DNA from: Paraphysoderma sedebokerense
Taxonomy: Eukaryota > Blastocladiomycota > Physodermatomycetes > Physodermatales > Physodermataceae
Length of the DNA stretch: 64,000 nt
Assembly (NCBI GenBank): GCA_025602915.1
Contig: JAHLJZ010000032.1
Span: 173,013 to 237,012, forward strand
Reading direction: 5' to 3'
Shown here: positions 45,042 to 57,502 of the stretch, piece after piece
Numbering within the stretch: position 1 is the stretch's first letter
Layout: each line of letters begins with the position of its first letter
Made by a program: the position numbers and the translations under genes
The notes under the pieces: generated by a model
What the model was told of the DNA's origin: nothing
What the model saw: only the letters and a program-made list of their open reading frames with translations
Databases searched by the model: none

Positions 45042-47772
45042 ATGTACAACAGCACCATTAACGAAAACTACAAGTTGGGTGAAGATAAATCTACAGATAT
45101 CTTAGTAAAGACGCTTTGCCTTATTGGCCCATTTGGGCATTTTCGAATGATAAGAACACTGAATGAGTACTGTTGAAAATGGTATGTTGGTACATGGGTT
45201 ATGTATTGTTTCATGGCAGCTTGCAATAGTCCATTATATTGATAAATTGGTTCTTGCAAATGGAAATATGTAAATTTCATTCACGGTATTCGGGCAAAAT
45301 TAACCGATATTATTATCAGTAGACTATCGAACGCTGGGCAAACTTGGCGAGGGCACTTTTGCACAAGTTCTGCGAATGGGACATAAGACAAGTGGAAAGA
45401 CATATGCAATGAAGCGATTCAAGAAGAGGTTTCAAAGGTTGGAGTCCAGTCGCAGCAATTGTTGGAAGTTGAATGGTCCGTAAAGGCGTTTAATGACTTA
45501 CTCTATTTCGCTTTTGAAAATCGACAGCTTCGAGGAAGTGAACTGCCTACGAGAAGTTCAAGCATTGAAATTACTCAACCCACATCCCAACATTGTGACG
45601 TTGGAAGATATATTATTGTTTGTATACGCCATTTTCAAAAAAAAATTTTATACTAGTACTGACATCACACTTAACCGACTTAGCGAGGCAAACTCCGGCA
45701 TGCTTTATCTAGCGTTCGAATTGATGGACTGCAGTCTTTATGATGTGATATCAAAGGCCGGCGTTACCACCAACGAAGCGACAGTGGCATTATGGTTTTT
45801 TCAGATCTTTAAAGGGTTAGAGTATATGCACGAGTATGTTGGCATTTGCGGATTATTCTATCTCTTCACCATAAGGATCTCCACTCACATCACGTTCTTC
45901 GCCATAGACGAGGAATATTTCATCGGGACATCAAGCCAGAGTAAGTGGATATGCTTCTGTTAACACATCTCCGACCACTAATAGATTTTTATTCCAAATC
46001 AGAAATATTCTGATATCGGACAATGTGGTCAAGTTGGCAGATTTCGGATCATGTCGCGGAGTGTATTCAAGGCAACCATACACGGAATATATAGCGACCA
46101 GATGGTACAGAGCGCCTGAAGTACTCCTGGGATGTGGATATAATTCGAAAATGGACATCTTTGCATCAGGTTGCGTACTGTTTGAGACTTTGACAAAGTA
46201 AGTTACACAACAGCTTGTTGTCGATAAAAATGATAACCGTCCTCAACCATTCTGATATTAGAAAACCAATATTTCCCGGCGTCGATACGTTTGATATGCT
46301 GAAGCGCATACATGATGTCCTCGGCTCTCCGCCTGCCACCACTTTAGATCGAATGCTAAAGTAATTCTTCCATCCTATCTCTTTTTGATTGTTATCTGTG
46401 CATTAATTGAATCAATCATACTATAGTTCTAAACAACCGAAATTTAGCTTTCCCGAAACAAAGGGTACGAGCATCAAAAATCTTCTTCCTCTTTTCATAA
46501 GCGAGGAATGCGTGCTTATTCTTGAATCATTACTACGATATGACCCTGCGGAACGGTAAATTACTTCTCTGAATCAGGCTCTCTATCTTGGAAGGTGTTG
46601 ACGCTATTTGCCCTACAAGCGTTTCTGCCACTCAAGCTCTGCAGCATCCGTTTTTTAGCGACATTGCGTTGTCGAAATTGCCGCTGTCTCAACTCGAATG
46701 TTATACCCACCATTTAACTTCTCCACCAAATAGTAGTTCTTCGGTAGTATCTGCCTCAATTAACAGCAAGGTAAAGGACTAGATAGTTATCTATCGAATG
46801 ACAGTGACTTGATATTAACAATCTTTTCAGGTGCCACCACTTCTCCCGTCGCGATCGAAAAGCCACATTCAAGTGCCTTTGCCTCAACCCCAACCGTCAT
46901 TTTTAAAACTACAGCATAGTGACCCATCAATCATGCCTATTTTAACCTCTGAAAATGGATCCAGCCCCGCTTCACACTTACCGCATCATCCCTCCTTCAT
47001 TCCTCGTAGAGTTGATGGTTCTAGCATGCACAATCACAATCATTTGCAATCTCAACTGCTCCAACCTGAGCGTCAGCGCGATTCCAGCAAGATTAATAAT
47101 CCGATCATACATCGTAGCAATCTACCAGTTTTGCCACATGCATCCAGTTTGACTAAGACATCCTCGGTATCACCGGAACAAACATCGTTCAGGCTACCGT
47201 CCCTCTCGTTTTCGGCTATTTCCCGCACTCATATTAATAGCAATTCTCCAAATCATAAACAGATTATGTCAAAGCAAACTTCCAAACAACTCGCTACTAA
47301 CAAATTTCCACTTCTGGTCCCTTTCCCAAATACGCGTACTTCACAGTCGTCTAGTCGTCGCGACAAGATTTCTAATGCTTCCACGTCCACAGTCTCAACA
47401 CTTTCGAATTCTTACCAAATGACATCCCATAATCTCCAGCAGCAAGAATCAGCCGCTCATATACCCCGTTTGTCTGACATCGTACTGAACCCAAAGATGC
47501 CGTCCGATCTAACTGTCGGACTCCAAACTGTCTTGACAGCGAACTCTTTGAGTTCTCCTCATAAATCTCCATTGCAAAAAGTGGAGGCGCGCAACAAAGT
47601 CAAAGAACCAGAAAGAGCTTACGCGGGAATCATATTTAGAGGAAAACTGATGGAAGATGCCGATGACACTAAACCTATGAATCTGACTTCCAGTTCGTTG
47701 ATCCCAGACAGAATTGATAATAGGAAATCCAACGTAAAGGGTAGGAAACCGGTTGGTTTGCTCAAACCCTAA
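45042..47772 (+). CDS. MOK: MOK-type protein kinase (RCK/MAK family)
   Basis: Serine/threonine kinase of the RCK group (MAK, ICK, MOK), whose members act on cilium length and IFT. Exon 1 is [12 protein letters not shown]; across an intron it continues [20 protein letters not shown]. The catalytic lysine is in [30 protein letters not shown] and [12 protein letters not shown] follow. The catalytic loop is rebuilt over two introns as [20 protein letters not shown]. Next are [20 protein letters not shown] and [13 protein letters not shown]. The animal MOK signature is FGSCRSVYSKQPYTEYISTR, nearly identical and distinct from MAK or ICK. A TEY activation loop is visible. After about 46790 a single exon encodes a long Ser/Pro/His/Gln-rich C-terminal tail, ending [10 protein letters not shown]. 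All key kinase residues are present. Confidence 0.92.
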
Positions 47773-48171
47773 CTCATAAATGGCTCGGTAAGGTGCGATA
47801 GATTTTAGTATATTGATATAAATGCCACTTGTGATCTGTAATATTACCACGCATCATTTGAACGTAATACAAGGAACGATTAAATTTAGATTTTTAAATA
47901 ACTCACAAAATGTGCAAGTACTTGGATAGTAGGAAATGGTAGAGTTTAATCACCGTTCACACTATAGTGATGCATTTGAAAACATCGAAGACAATCAGCA
48001 GCCATAATCTATGTACAACTTTATTTTGCCTATATTGATTACTTAAAACTTGACAAAAATGCCGTATCAAATCATTGTCAAAGTTCACCCCCATGAGGTC
48101 AAATATAGATAAATCATTTGTTTTTCCCTAGTTCGATGTGTGTTCCTCAACTCGAGGCCCGTGAATACGCC

Positions 48172-51100
48172 TTACGGCAATGTGGTAAAAACAGCATTCG
48201 CGTCCTTCTGATATGTCTGCTTTGCTCCGCCATTACTAGTATTCACTGGCAAAGGTGATACTCCAACCACGCCTTCCATTATTTTACTTTGTTGTATCAT
48301 CGCAGGGGTACCACCAGTACCGCTGATTGTTGCGGCGACATTTTGCAACCTTTCCACACTTTTCTTTAGCTCCAATCTATCCCTAACCAAACCAGCCCGA
48401 GCTTTCTCCAATTCAACCTTTTCATTTTCCAACATGCTTTCCATTTCTTCAAATTGCTTTAACTTCAACTCGATCTTCTTCATTTGAAGTTCGACGATTT
48501 CAGTGACTAGTGACCGCATTTGAGATTCTTCGTAAGATGCGATAGCAGATGCTTTGGATGACGCTGCAGTAAGGGCGAGTTGTGCAGCTTTTTGAATGGG
48601 TGTGAGCTGAGGCTGATGCGTCGGTGAAACACCATTTGGCACAGAGCTGCCTGTCCCTGTCGGTTTGGCAGGACTGCCAGCATCAACCTCCATATCGTTT
48701 TCTTTGCCTTTTTCTTTACTTTTCTCCATCGCCACGCCATTTGAATCTTTGTTAACATTTCCAGCTGCAGTCAATTCCTTCAACGCTGCCTTCGCTGCTT
48801 CGCTAGCAACCCCAGGATTCACGACACTGCTCAAAAAAGCGACTAAGCTCATAACCGGATTTTCACTTTCATTAAACGGAACATGTTGGTACTGTAAGGG
48901 ACCCAAATCACTAATTTTTGATCCATTTGTTCCTAAATAAGGATCTTCAATTGGTAGCTGTAAGAAATGGAGAATACATTGTTCTCTTGTTTTTGTACCA
49001 ACGTGTGACGAAACAGCGGACCAGTCATCATCGTACATTTCAATTGCCTCGAGCAGGAGAAGAGTTTCTTGGTCGGTCCATTCGTTCCCAGACGATGATG
49101 GGGTCGATTCTAAACGCAGAAAATCACCCGAGTACATAGTTGAGGGGAAACGACCTTCGACATAACAATTCGGACACACTTCAAAGTTCGGTGTTTTCAG
49201 ACTATGATAGCGAGAACGTGTACAATCTACTCCACAAGTGAAACAAGTGAATTGCTTTTTTTCAATCGTAGATTCAGAGATTAAAAGCTGAGCAGTTGTA
49301 GAGGGCTTTGAGTAAACATCCTTTCGGAGTGCGAGATTGGGATCAATTTTGCCGACTGATTCAGACGCTTTAGGAACGGTGCTTGGGGGTGGCTGCGACG
49401 CGCCGACTGTACCCGAAGCCGACGAAGCAAGGGAAGACTGCGGAACGACGGCTGGGAGGAAAGGTTGTAATCCTCTAGGCGTGTCAGCCGTGATGCGGAA
49501 GTGCCCAGTGAAAGGAGGTCCAATATGAGATGGCCGACTTTCGGAGTCAACCTGAGTCAATTTTAAGAAGGTTAATAAAGAAATTCATTATGGAAAAGTG
49601 CGTGACGGCAACGAACCTGATAATTGATCAGACCCCACTGCTCTAAGAAGGCATGAACTCTAATTATAGCACACACATCACCTGCTAAATTTCTTCTGCA
49701 AGCTGTCACGGTTAGATACTCGCTAGGGTTTAATCTGTAGGTATTGATCATAAAATCTCGATAATCTTTATAAATCGTAGGAGTTTTTGATTTATTTTTG
49801 TTATTGAAGAATTCCGGTAAGGCTTTCTTTTCGATGTCGTGGATGGCGGTCATATCAAACCATGCAGAATAAGAGGGAATAACAACTTCACTGCTCTGTT
49901 GGGCAAGGTAACGTCGGGCTTCTTCGTCAATTTTGCCATAATCCACCTCTATCACTTTTTTTGCCTCTTGTTCTGCTGACTCGTCTTTTTGTTCTTGATC
50001 CACATCCATATCAGTTCCGTTTGCGCTTTCATTTGTGACAATTTCCGCTCGCTTCGGACTCTTTAGGGTGACAACACCATGAGAAATATTGCCAATGTCT
50101 CCACCTTCGATAGGTTCTAGCTCTGCCTTCTTTGTCCTCGAGGACCCAGAAGCGATTCTCTGTTCCTCAAGATCGATTTCTGCAACGTTGCTGGGGTCCG
50201 AAACAGTTTTGTCTAATCCCTCAACAGTAGAAAAGTCACCCCGCGGTCTTTTCGATGACCACAATTCTCCTGACCAACTTCTTTTCAAACCAGCAATAAC
50301 ATGCTCATCTGACTTGATCTTCCGCCCTGGAACTTGAGGTTTATTGATTTCATAATCTTCTTCGTTCATCAATTCATTGAATTCAACACTATCACGTAGC
50401 CATTGGGCGGTGACTTCCCACGGCCCAGTATGCTGAATAGACGGTTCCGGATTGCCAGGTTGAAACTTATCGGAAAGTGGAACCCAAGCGTCATATGAAT
50501 CGGGATAATACCACCAATGAACAAGAACCTTGTCGGCATGCTTATCAATAGGTCTGAGCCATTCACCATCGGCTTCTGTTTCGGTGGGTGGATATATTAT
50601 ATGGGTAGCATGGGTGGTATCTTCAGTGACATTACCTACAAAACCCGAATGGGTGAGTTAAGAATAAACAAATGAGCATGGTCAACTGACACTGAACGAC
50701 ATCTCGCAAACATGGGAAAGTATGAGGTACCGTTCAAATCAGAGACATAATCTGCAAGCTCTAACTTCATACTATCATCAATGTTGTCTGAGAACGCTAC
50801 TCGTAGAGGCTCCAGAATCCCGGACTCGACAAGATGATTATGAATATACTGTATCATATCCACTGTATTCTTTTCATCTTGATCATTCCAATCAATGCTT
50901 CTGGCATATTTGAACTGGAAGCACGCCTTCAGAATGATATACAAAGGTGACTCTGAGGAAGCGGAGAAATCTCTGAAATACTTGGACGGGATGCGAAGTA
51001 TGTGACGAGGTTTGTTTGGGGCGCGCCGACCAAGGACGTCTTCCTGAAACTGCTGGAGATTTGCAATGAATGCCGCAATATCAGATGCGGAGAGATTGGA

Positions 51101-51229
51101 AATTCCGGATACTTCAGACGACAGATCGGAAAGCAGAAGGTCCTTGAGAGCCTCAAGTTTCTGGGTAACGATGGGATCTGAATAGTATCCGACGTCCACG
51201 GAGCCCGATTTGATGTTTGGGGCAGTCAT
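48172..51229 (-). CDS. SWI3/RSC8/SMARCC-type chromatin-remodelling subunit
   Basis: Core scaffold subunit of SWI/SNF and RSC remodellers. From the ATG at 51229 ([18 protein letters not shown]) the N-terminal part has the SMARCC N-terminal module ([19 protein letters not shown], then [17 protein letters not shown] as in SMARCC). The SWIRM domain follows ([60 protein letters not shown]). A ZZ-like Cys pair is in [15 protein letters not shown], then the SANT domain ([40 protein letters not shown]). A coiled coil follows ([40 protein letters not shown]). At least three introns; about 970 residues. It is divergent from the DPH6-like gene. Confidence 0.9.
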
Positions 51230-51385
51230 TGTGTGATGATGTATCTTTATCTGAGACGCACGTCCTTGCTTATATCTGATATATGGATGAGGATGTTAAC
51301 GACAGCGGGAGAGGGAATGTCGAATGTTTTGCGCTTGTCGTTGTGGACGAGGGAACGAGGGAAAAAAATCCAACAAACAAGAGAT

Positions 51386-51402
51386 CACGTGATAGTCACG
51401 TG
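51386..51402. promoter_or_regulatory. Pair of CACGTG sites in the SWI3/DPH6-like divergent promoter
   Basis: Two CACGTG palindromes at 51386-51391 and 51397-51402, centres 11 bp apart, about one helical turn. They lie 157-173 bp upstream of the SWI3 ATG. The same hexamer occurs in the MTR3/IFT139 promoter. The spacing suggests paired bHLH binding, but this is inference. Confidence 0.45.
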
Positions 51403-51833
51403 CTGGCACTGGGACACGCACTCATGATATCTTTGATGAAAATATATCTATTGTACCATGAAGCACAAGCGCTGGTGTGATGTGTGTATGAAGTGGTATC
51501 GGGTGGCACATATGTGAATGCCGAGAACAAGATCTGTCGAATGTCGTTGCATTATTGAAAGCGCACGCAAAACGGACCACAGGGTTGACACTGAATGCCA
51601 ACCGTCGATGATACAGTTTCTGTGGGGCCAGTTGTAGTGGAACCTTATCTCTGGCAGGTGCTGCGATATTTTATCTATATATTAGATTTGAATTCAGAAG
51701 CATTTCTTGTGTGGGTGATGCGACAGACATGCAACAGACGCCACTGTCAATAAACTTTTTTTTTGCTCTCCTTGCACGTCTTCTAATACAGTTGTAAAAT
51801 TCAACCCTTCAATATTTCATTCACAAGGATAAA

Positions 51834-52862
51834 ATGACGATGGGTCATCCCACTCGAATGAAGAAGACTGTCGCTGTCTCTTTTACCGGTGGTAAAGACT
51901 GCACTCTGGCTCTCCATCTTCTCTTTAATCGACCGGATCTCTTAGCCCGCCTTCCCAACTTTTCCCTGCCAGCTGGCCTCGACCCCTCCGATGTCGAGTT
52001 GAAACTTTTGGTCACATTCGCACCTATGCCTATCACTCCATTCGTTTCTCATCCCCTGCCCCTGATCAAGGCAGTGGCCGCGGCGTAAGTTTACATCTCT
52101 CCTCCATATAATAAATTATCACCGGCTAACACATTGCTGTGTTTGAAACCGGATACCCGTCACAGAATGGATATTCCTCATCGTGTAATCCAGATTCCCG
52201 GTCCAGATTACGAGTTGGGGTATCGACGAGCTATTCAAAATCTACATGAAGAGGATCATATTGACGTTCTTGTAACTGGCGACATATTGGACGTGTGCGA
52301 TTCATTTATGAAGAAAGTCATCGACGGTACTTCCATCGAATTGTGGAGACCGCTATGGCACATCAATAGAGACGATTTATTAGACTTGATCTGGTCAGTC
52401 GGCCTGAAACCAATTATCTCTTGTATTTGGATATCAAAATTCGCGAGCAAACACGATCCCAGTATCACACACGCTGCAAATAACCTTGCAATCGACGAGA
52501 AAGAGGTCGAGTTTTTAACGGAAACTTTAAAATCCCCTTTTTCGCTCGACCCCAATGATTCCGTTCCCCTTCCAAATTCTTCGCATCCTTCCCTTCAGAA
52601 CCCTCTTCATCTTGTTGGGTCAACGATCACTCCTTCACTCTACAAGTCCGTTCTAGGCTCGTACGCTTCGACCCATAATGTCGACACAGGTGGCGAATGG
52701 GGAGAGTTCCATACGATGTGTTTGGATGGTCCGCTATTTAAGAAATCGGTGCATGTCACATGTAGAAGAAAAATCAAGTATTCTGATGATGGCGAAGCCA
52801 AGTATGCTCATTTAGAGATTTTGGGCGGAGATGACGAAATCCGGTTGGTGGATAAATTGTAA
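51834..52862 (+). CDS. DPH6-like ATP-binding enzyme (PP-loop, ATP_bind_4 family)
   Basis: Two exons around a short intron (about 52086-52135). Starts at 51834; MKKTVAVSFTGGKDCTLALH contains the PP-loop SFTGGKDC (family SGGKDS). The second exon has IPGPDYELGYRRAIQNL, IDVLVTGDILDVCDSFM, ELWRPLWHINRDDLLDLIWS, and GGEWGEFHTMCLDGPLF, the signature GGExGEFHT of the diphthine-ammonia ligase family. DPH6 completes diphthamide on elongation factor 2. This protein is more divergent than the canonical DPH6, with cysteine in the PP-loop serine position and a Ser/Pro insert before the signature, so it may be a related adenine nucleotide alpha hydrolase rather than true DPH6. The 3' end has been duplicated just downstream. 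Confidence 0.78.
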
Positions 52863-52977
52863 TCTGGAGAACGGTAAGTAATATCGAAATATTGACTCAT
52901 TAGCCAACTATGGTAATTTAGACGGTTATGATGGAATCCCATTGGTAGATATATTGTAATTTAGAGAACAGTAAATC
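52831..52977 (+). repeat. Imperfect duplication of the 3' end of the DPH6-like gene
   Basis: The last coding bases, stop codon and following trailer (52831-52880) are matched by a second, diverged copy at 52928-52977, offset 97 bp. The shared pattern includes ttggtRgataWattgtaat then Yagagaac. The first copy carries the functional stop, so the second sits in the 3' flank. The interval to 53272 contains nothing else I can support. Confidence 0.7.
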
Positions 52978-53272
52978 GGCGGACACATTGCTTACCGTTG
53001 TAGCTTTATCTTGAACCGGTTGTAAACGTTATTAATCGAAATGCACTAACTTTGCTCTCCTGGACCCTGCTAACTCTGCACCAATGCTCGCGACGTTTCT
53101 GGTATCATGTATTTACTTAAGATTATGACTTAACATCTAGATACTTTTTCAAACTTTGCAACATCCAAATGAGTCTAACCAAACCGCAATTCTATCATTT
53201 ATAAAGGAGTGGGTCCGTATCGAAGATCCCATGATTTGATTGCAACCACAGATGATAACGAAGGCCACAACT

Positions 53273-55625
53273 CTACAATCCCGCGACATCCAACACGTGG
53301 GAATCTTGGTACATGCCTTCCAAGTCCATTCCACCAAAGAATATAATTACTTGCTCTTCCCTGATCCCGTGAATTCCCTGCTCTGTGATATTGAGTTTTT
53401 CATCCATTTGCCCTTCACTCGCCTTCGGAACATTCTCACCTTCCTCGTCGTCTTCTTGTTCGACCACAGATTCCGAATATGTAGCCATACTCTCGACACC
53501 GCTATCACAATTTGTTTCCAAATTCTGTCCTATTCTAATCATCGCATCAATGTCGTTGTCGCCATTGCTTTCACCAACAACGGGCGAGGATACAGTTAAG
53601 CCATTATTGCTTTGTTGATTCGGGATAGCTAAAAAGGCGTCTATATCTTTTTCGACATTAACCATGATATCTGCTTTATGCTCACTTCCCTTCTCAGCTT
53701 CCGCCGCGGATGAGCTCGCAGAAGATGCCTCTAATGTTGGCGACACAAGTTCGTTCAAGCCCAACATTTCTAGTCCTTTATACAGCTGATCTTTCACTTC
53801 CTCGCTTATTTCTGTCAATTTGATCGGTAGTGGGAGATTGATAGGTAAGGTTACTGGAACATTTATCGATAATGGAAGAAGCTGTGCTATGGAACTTGTT
53901 TGCGAAGCATCCGAAGCAGACGGCTTCGAGGTCAGACTAGGTACAACCGATTTTGGTATAATGACGGCAGCGTGATTGAGCCGTTTAAATGGCAAAGATT
54001 CAGACTGAGGCGCGGATGCAATGTCGATTGGTATGGTTGAGGAAGGCTGACAATACCAGCTCTTCGAAGCTAAGAAAGTATTGTATGTAAGAGTTGAGCA
54101 AATTCGAAGAAATAGGAAAAAGAAATTTACCGAGATCAAAAACCCGGATGTCACTGCTAATTGACATGTCTTGTTTCATCCCACCGTGAACGATCAATTG
54201 TCCGCCAATTTCTGACTCATTCGACTGCGGCTTCTCCGACGGTATGTACACCGATATATGACCGGACAAAGAAGGACTCGCTGCTGAGTTGCTTGAAATT
54301 TGAATTTGTTCCCACGTAAATGAATCTGTATGGAAAAAAGAAAGAAGAAAGTAGTCAGGAAAATTTTGATTACTAGGTCAAGAGGAGATTATACGAACTG
54401 ATATCCAAAATCCAAACATCATTATATATCACATCTCCTGACATTCCACCGAATAACAAAGCGTGAGAATCATCTATTGCTGTCAGCGTATGACCTAATC
54501 TAATTTGGGGTTGGCGGCCGGATGCACTAGACATGTGTTGGGACCAAACCATTGACTCTAAACCAATATTAATCACTACGTTGCTTAACTGTTCAATATT
54601 AAAGGGAAAAGATACCAATATCCAGAACATAGACAGCATTGTCTTCAATAGGGCCAGCACCTGTCAACCCACCACCCCAAACAATTAGCTCTTGACGAGA
54701 TCTCGCTCGGGTAGCGTCGGTTGACGAGTGCCTTTGAGTCATTAAACAGCAGCTGAAGTGGCATGTCCGGGGGGAAGGCAGACTGCCGCTTGTCGTTTGA
54801 TTTGTAAATTGGTGAAGCACTAATTGAACAAGCGAAACATTGAAGCAGAAGTTAAAATTTAATACACAATTAGAGAAGCGGATATTCCGGACTTACAACA
54901 ATCCCAAGTCCAGATATCATTTAAACAACCATCAAATCCAGAACCGCCAAAAAATAATACCCTTGGTCTCGTAGTATCATTCACTGGAATCTCGATCGCA
55001 GAGTCAAGTCTTGAAATCGGTTGCTCACTTTTCTGGAAAGTCTTCGATGATCGTATTGAAAGTGGAGGAAGATAGCATGAGAAATGTTCATATCGTGGAG
55101 GAGGTGGGGAAGTGCTGCCGCTCTTTGTTTGTATGAATTTTTGTTTTTCTATATGATAATAAAATTTGGTCATTTGCTTTGCACCCTATTAAACCTAAAC
55201 AATGTACCACAGATGAACCAGAATTGACTCGAGCCGAGGAGCATTCAACGTATTGCGTTTGATTGTCTAAAATGATTCCTCAAATATCTTAAGAAATAAT
55301 GAGGAGACTTACTGAAATCGTATGTCCATAAGTCGTTTCTGAATCCTTCCTCCAGACTTGCTCCAGCAAAGATAACGAGTGAAGGATCCAAAGGATACAC
55401 CTCAGATTGATCTCTAGCCGGGATGTAAACAAGGGAGTGACCTGTTCGAGGAGAAGGTTTCTCCTTCAGCGATGGAAGGGAGTGCCACAGCATTTCTTCA
55501 CTTATTTTAGATGTAATTCTGGATACGAAAGTTGAAAAAGTGCGCATCGCCGTTCCCTTTTTTCTGTTTATGTTCGCCAGCGCACATGTCGCAGCAAATC
55601 CATTGGTAGATCCGCCTCGACTCAT
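53273..55625 (-). CDS. Kelch-repeat beta-propeller protein
   Basis: From the ATG at 55625 (MSRGGSTNGFAATCALANIN), successive exons each encode roughly one kelch blade: SPRTGHSLVYIPARD...LVIFAGASLEEGFRNDLWTY; PPRYEHFSCYLPP...VLFFGGSGFDGCLNDIWTWD; SPRTCHFSCCLM...LIVWGGGLTGAGPIEDNAVY; IRLGHTLTAIDDSHALLFGG with NDVWILD; LSGHISVYIPS...GGQLIVHGGMKQD; RLNHAAVIIP, interrupted by a long Ser/Pro/acidic insert, and a final EEQVIIFFGGMDLEGMYQD. The pattern RxGH ... GG ... NDxWxxD is typical of kelch blades. The long disordered insert inside the last blade is unusual. The layout resembles Rab9 effector p40-type or Tea1-type kelch proteins, but no accessory domain decides between them. Introns lie at most blade junctions. 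Confidence 0.82.
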
Positions 55626-56814
55626 ACGGGCTTCAAACTACAGCATATAAAAAAAGTTGAAAAGTACACTCTTTCTTATAAATGGAAGAGCGCAACGGTC
55701 ACAGCCGGTATGTATCAAGGGGATTTCATCACCACCACAAGTGTGGAACGAGCAATTCTCGCAACGTCAGGTTGATTTATTTCATAATCTTCTTTCCCGT
55801 ATTCTTCTCTTACACAAATCGGAGTCATTGTTCATGATAGGAAAACGAATATTGCCGAGCATTTGAAAAACGCACATCACACGGATGTCAGACTGTACTA
55901 GGATATCGCTTGACCCTAATCTTCCTCGGCTGATGACGACCTGCCTTCACCTCTACATTTGCTGACTTCTTGATGTCGTCGCTCGCCAGACACGGCTAGA
56001 GGAATATTGTATTTGTATTAGCGGCGGTCTCCTTCAGATACATTGGCTACTTCGACATTTCCTTCTCCCCTACTTTCTTATGGACACGACACCCCATCAT
56101 AGAAAGCTCTCGTTTGGGATGGTGGATAGTTCCCGTTGTTGCAGAATATCCTGTTGCATAGGTTTGAGTCAAGGCAGTTTTGCTAACTTCTTACTTTTAT
56201 ATTATGACTTAGTTGTTCTCACTGAGTAACTCTGTGGTTCGAAAGAATCTAATACTCAGCATAACAAACTACCGAAATGTTTCCGTCTTTTCCCTCTAAG
56301 TTCTGGGCAACTTTAGTTTCAAGTAATTACCATCGAAATAAGCTAGCGATAAATACTACTCTACTAAGTTGTAACAATGAAAATTCTATAGCGCATCAAG
56401 TATTTTGGGCTGAGCCGAACCAAAATGTCTTTGTGTGAGTTGCTTACTATTGAAACTGAAGAACTCAAGCATAAATAAATCTTATTATCGGATGTCGATA
56501 GCGATCTAAACGATATAACTAGATTTGGCTTGCCAAAAATAGTTCGCTTCGTTAGCGTGCGCTTTTAATGTGGCTATAAGACAGCTCTAAACGTTCGAAT
56601 TTGCTTAATATGGTGGGATGATGAATCGGAAGTCCTCAACGCAAGAATTAATGAGCACACTTGGGCAGATGGAATTGAAAAAATATTTTGATGTGTTTCG
56701 AGTGTGGTATTTGCGGTATTTAATTTTTGTGACATATGTTCAGTATTTCATTATTTCGTACGGAGTTTGGTGCTTATAGGGAAGGAAAGGAGGGAACATC
56801 GCCAACTACGAATC

Positions 56815-56942
56815 ATAACTTACAAACTTTTAGGAATATGTTTTTATTAATCTTTATGTAATGAAAAATATAACCTATTATATCCGAAACGAGTATCTTC
56901 ACTCTTCGATATATCGCCTATCGGAAATAAACATATATCCCC
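56815..56942 (+). repeat. Repeat family 2, copy A
   Basis: About 128 bp, alignable by eye with 60703-60836. Shared blocks include acttacaaacttYta, ttttattaatc, tgaaaaata, aacctattatatcc, cgaaacg, cttcactcttcgatatat, cgcctatYgg and aaataaac. The 3' half can fold: outer TCCGA/TCGGA and inner GAGT/ACTC stems. Confidence 0.7.
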
Positions 56943-57457
56943 CGGAAGGACATGATCCCCCAAATATCCTTGTTGCCGACAACAGTTGCTGTGTTTAGTG
57001 GTCGAAAGATTAGTTTTTCTGAAAGAACTAGCCCTCAATGACACGAAACGAGGTTAATCTTATATGTAAGCACTTAAGTATTTGAAGAACATGATGGGCG
57101 AATTTGATTTGTTATCTATTTCGGATGACCCACTTGAAACCGCCGACTCTAAGATAACGTCAAGAAGATACAAACAAATAGGGAAGTGGTTTCTTGGAGA
57201 CGTCCGACATACAGCTAGCAGGGCTAAAAATTACTGAGCAACGTAATTGATAGTATGCCAATTTCCTGTGATCTGGAGGTTATTTAATTTGAGAATCCAA
57301 GAAGGGACAAGTAGCCCAGCTTCATATGACCTACCAGATTGATGATTGATTTGCTATTGTTTTCGCAGCTCCTCTACCATTAACTTGTATATGGGGGTTG
57401 TCTAGGAGCTTCTCGCAAGAGATGTGTTCGGATGTGCCGCAGATGTCTCGACTTTAA

Positions 57458-57502
57458 ATGTGGATTATACGAGGCCCGAAGGGACGAAGTATATATCTAG
57501 AT
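57458..57502 (+). repeat. Repeat family 1, copy 1 (GC-hairpin repeat)
   Basis: A 45-base element identical base for base to 60306-60350. It starts atgtggattatacgag, has a small GC hairpin (CCC-gaa-GGG) inside an outer TATAC/GTATA stem, and ends tatatatctagat, followed by a second tatacgag. Confidence 0.8.
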
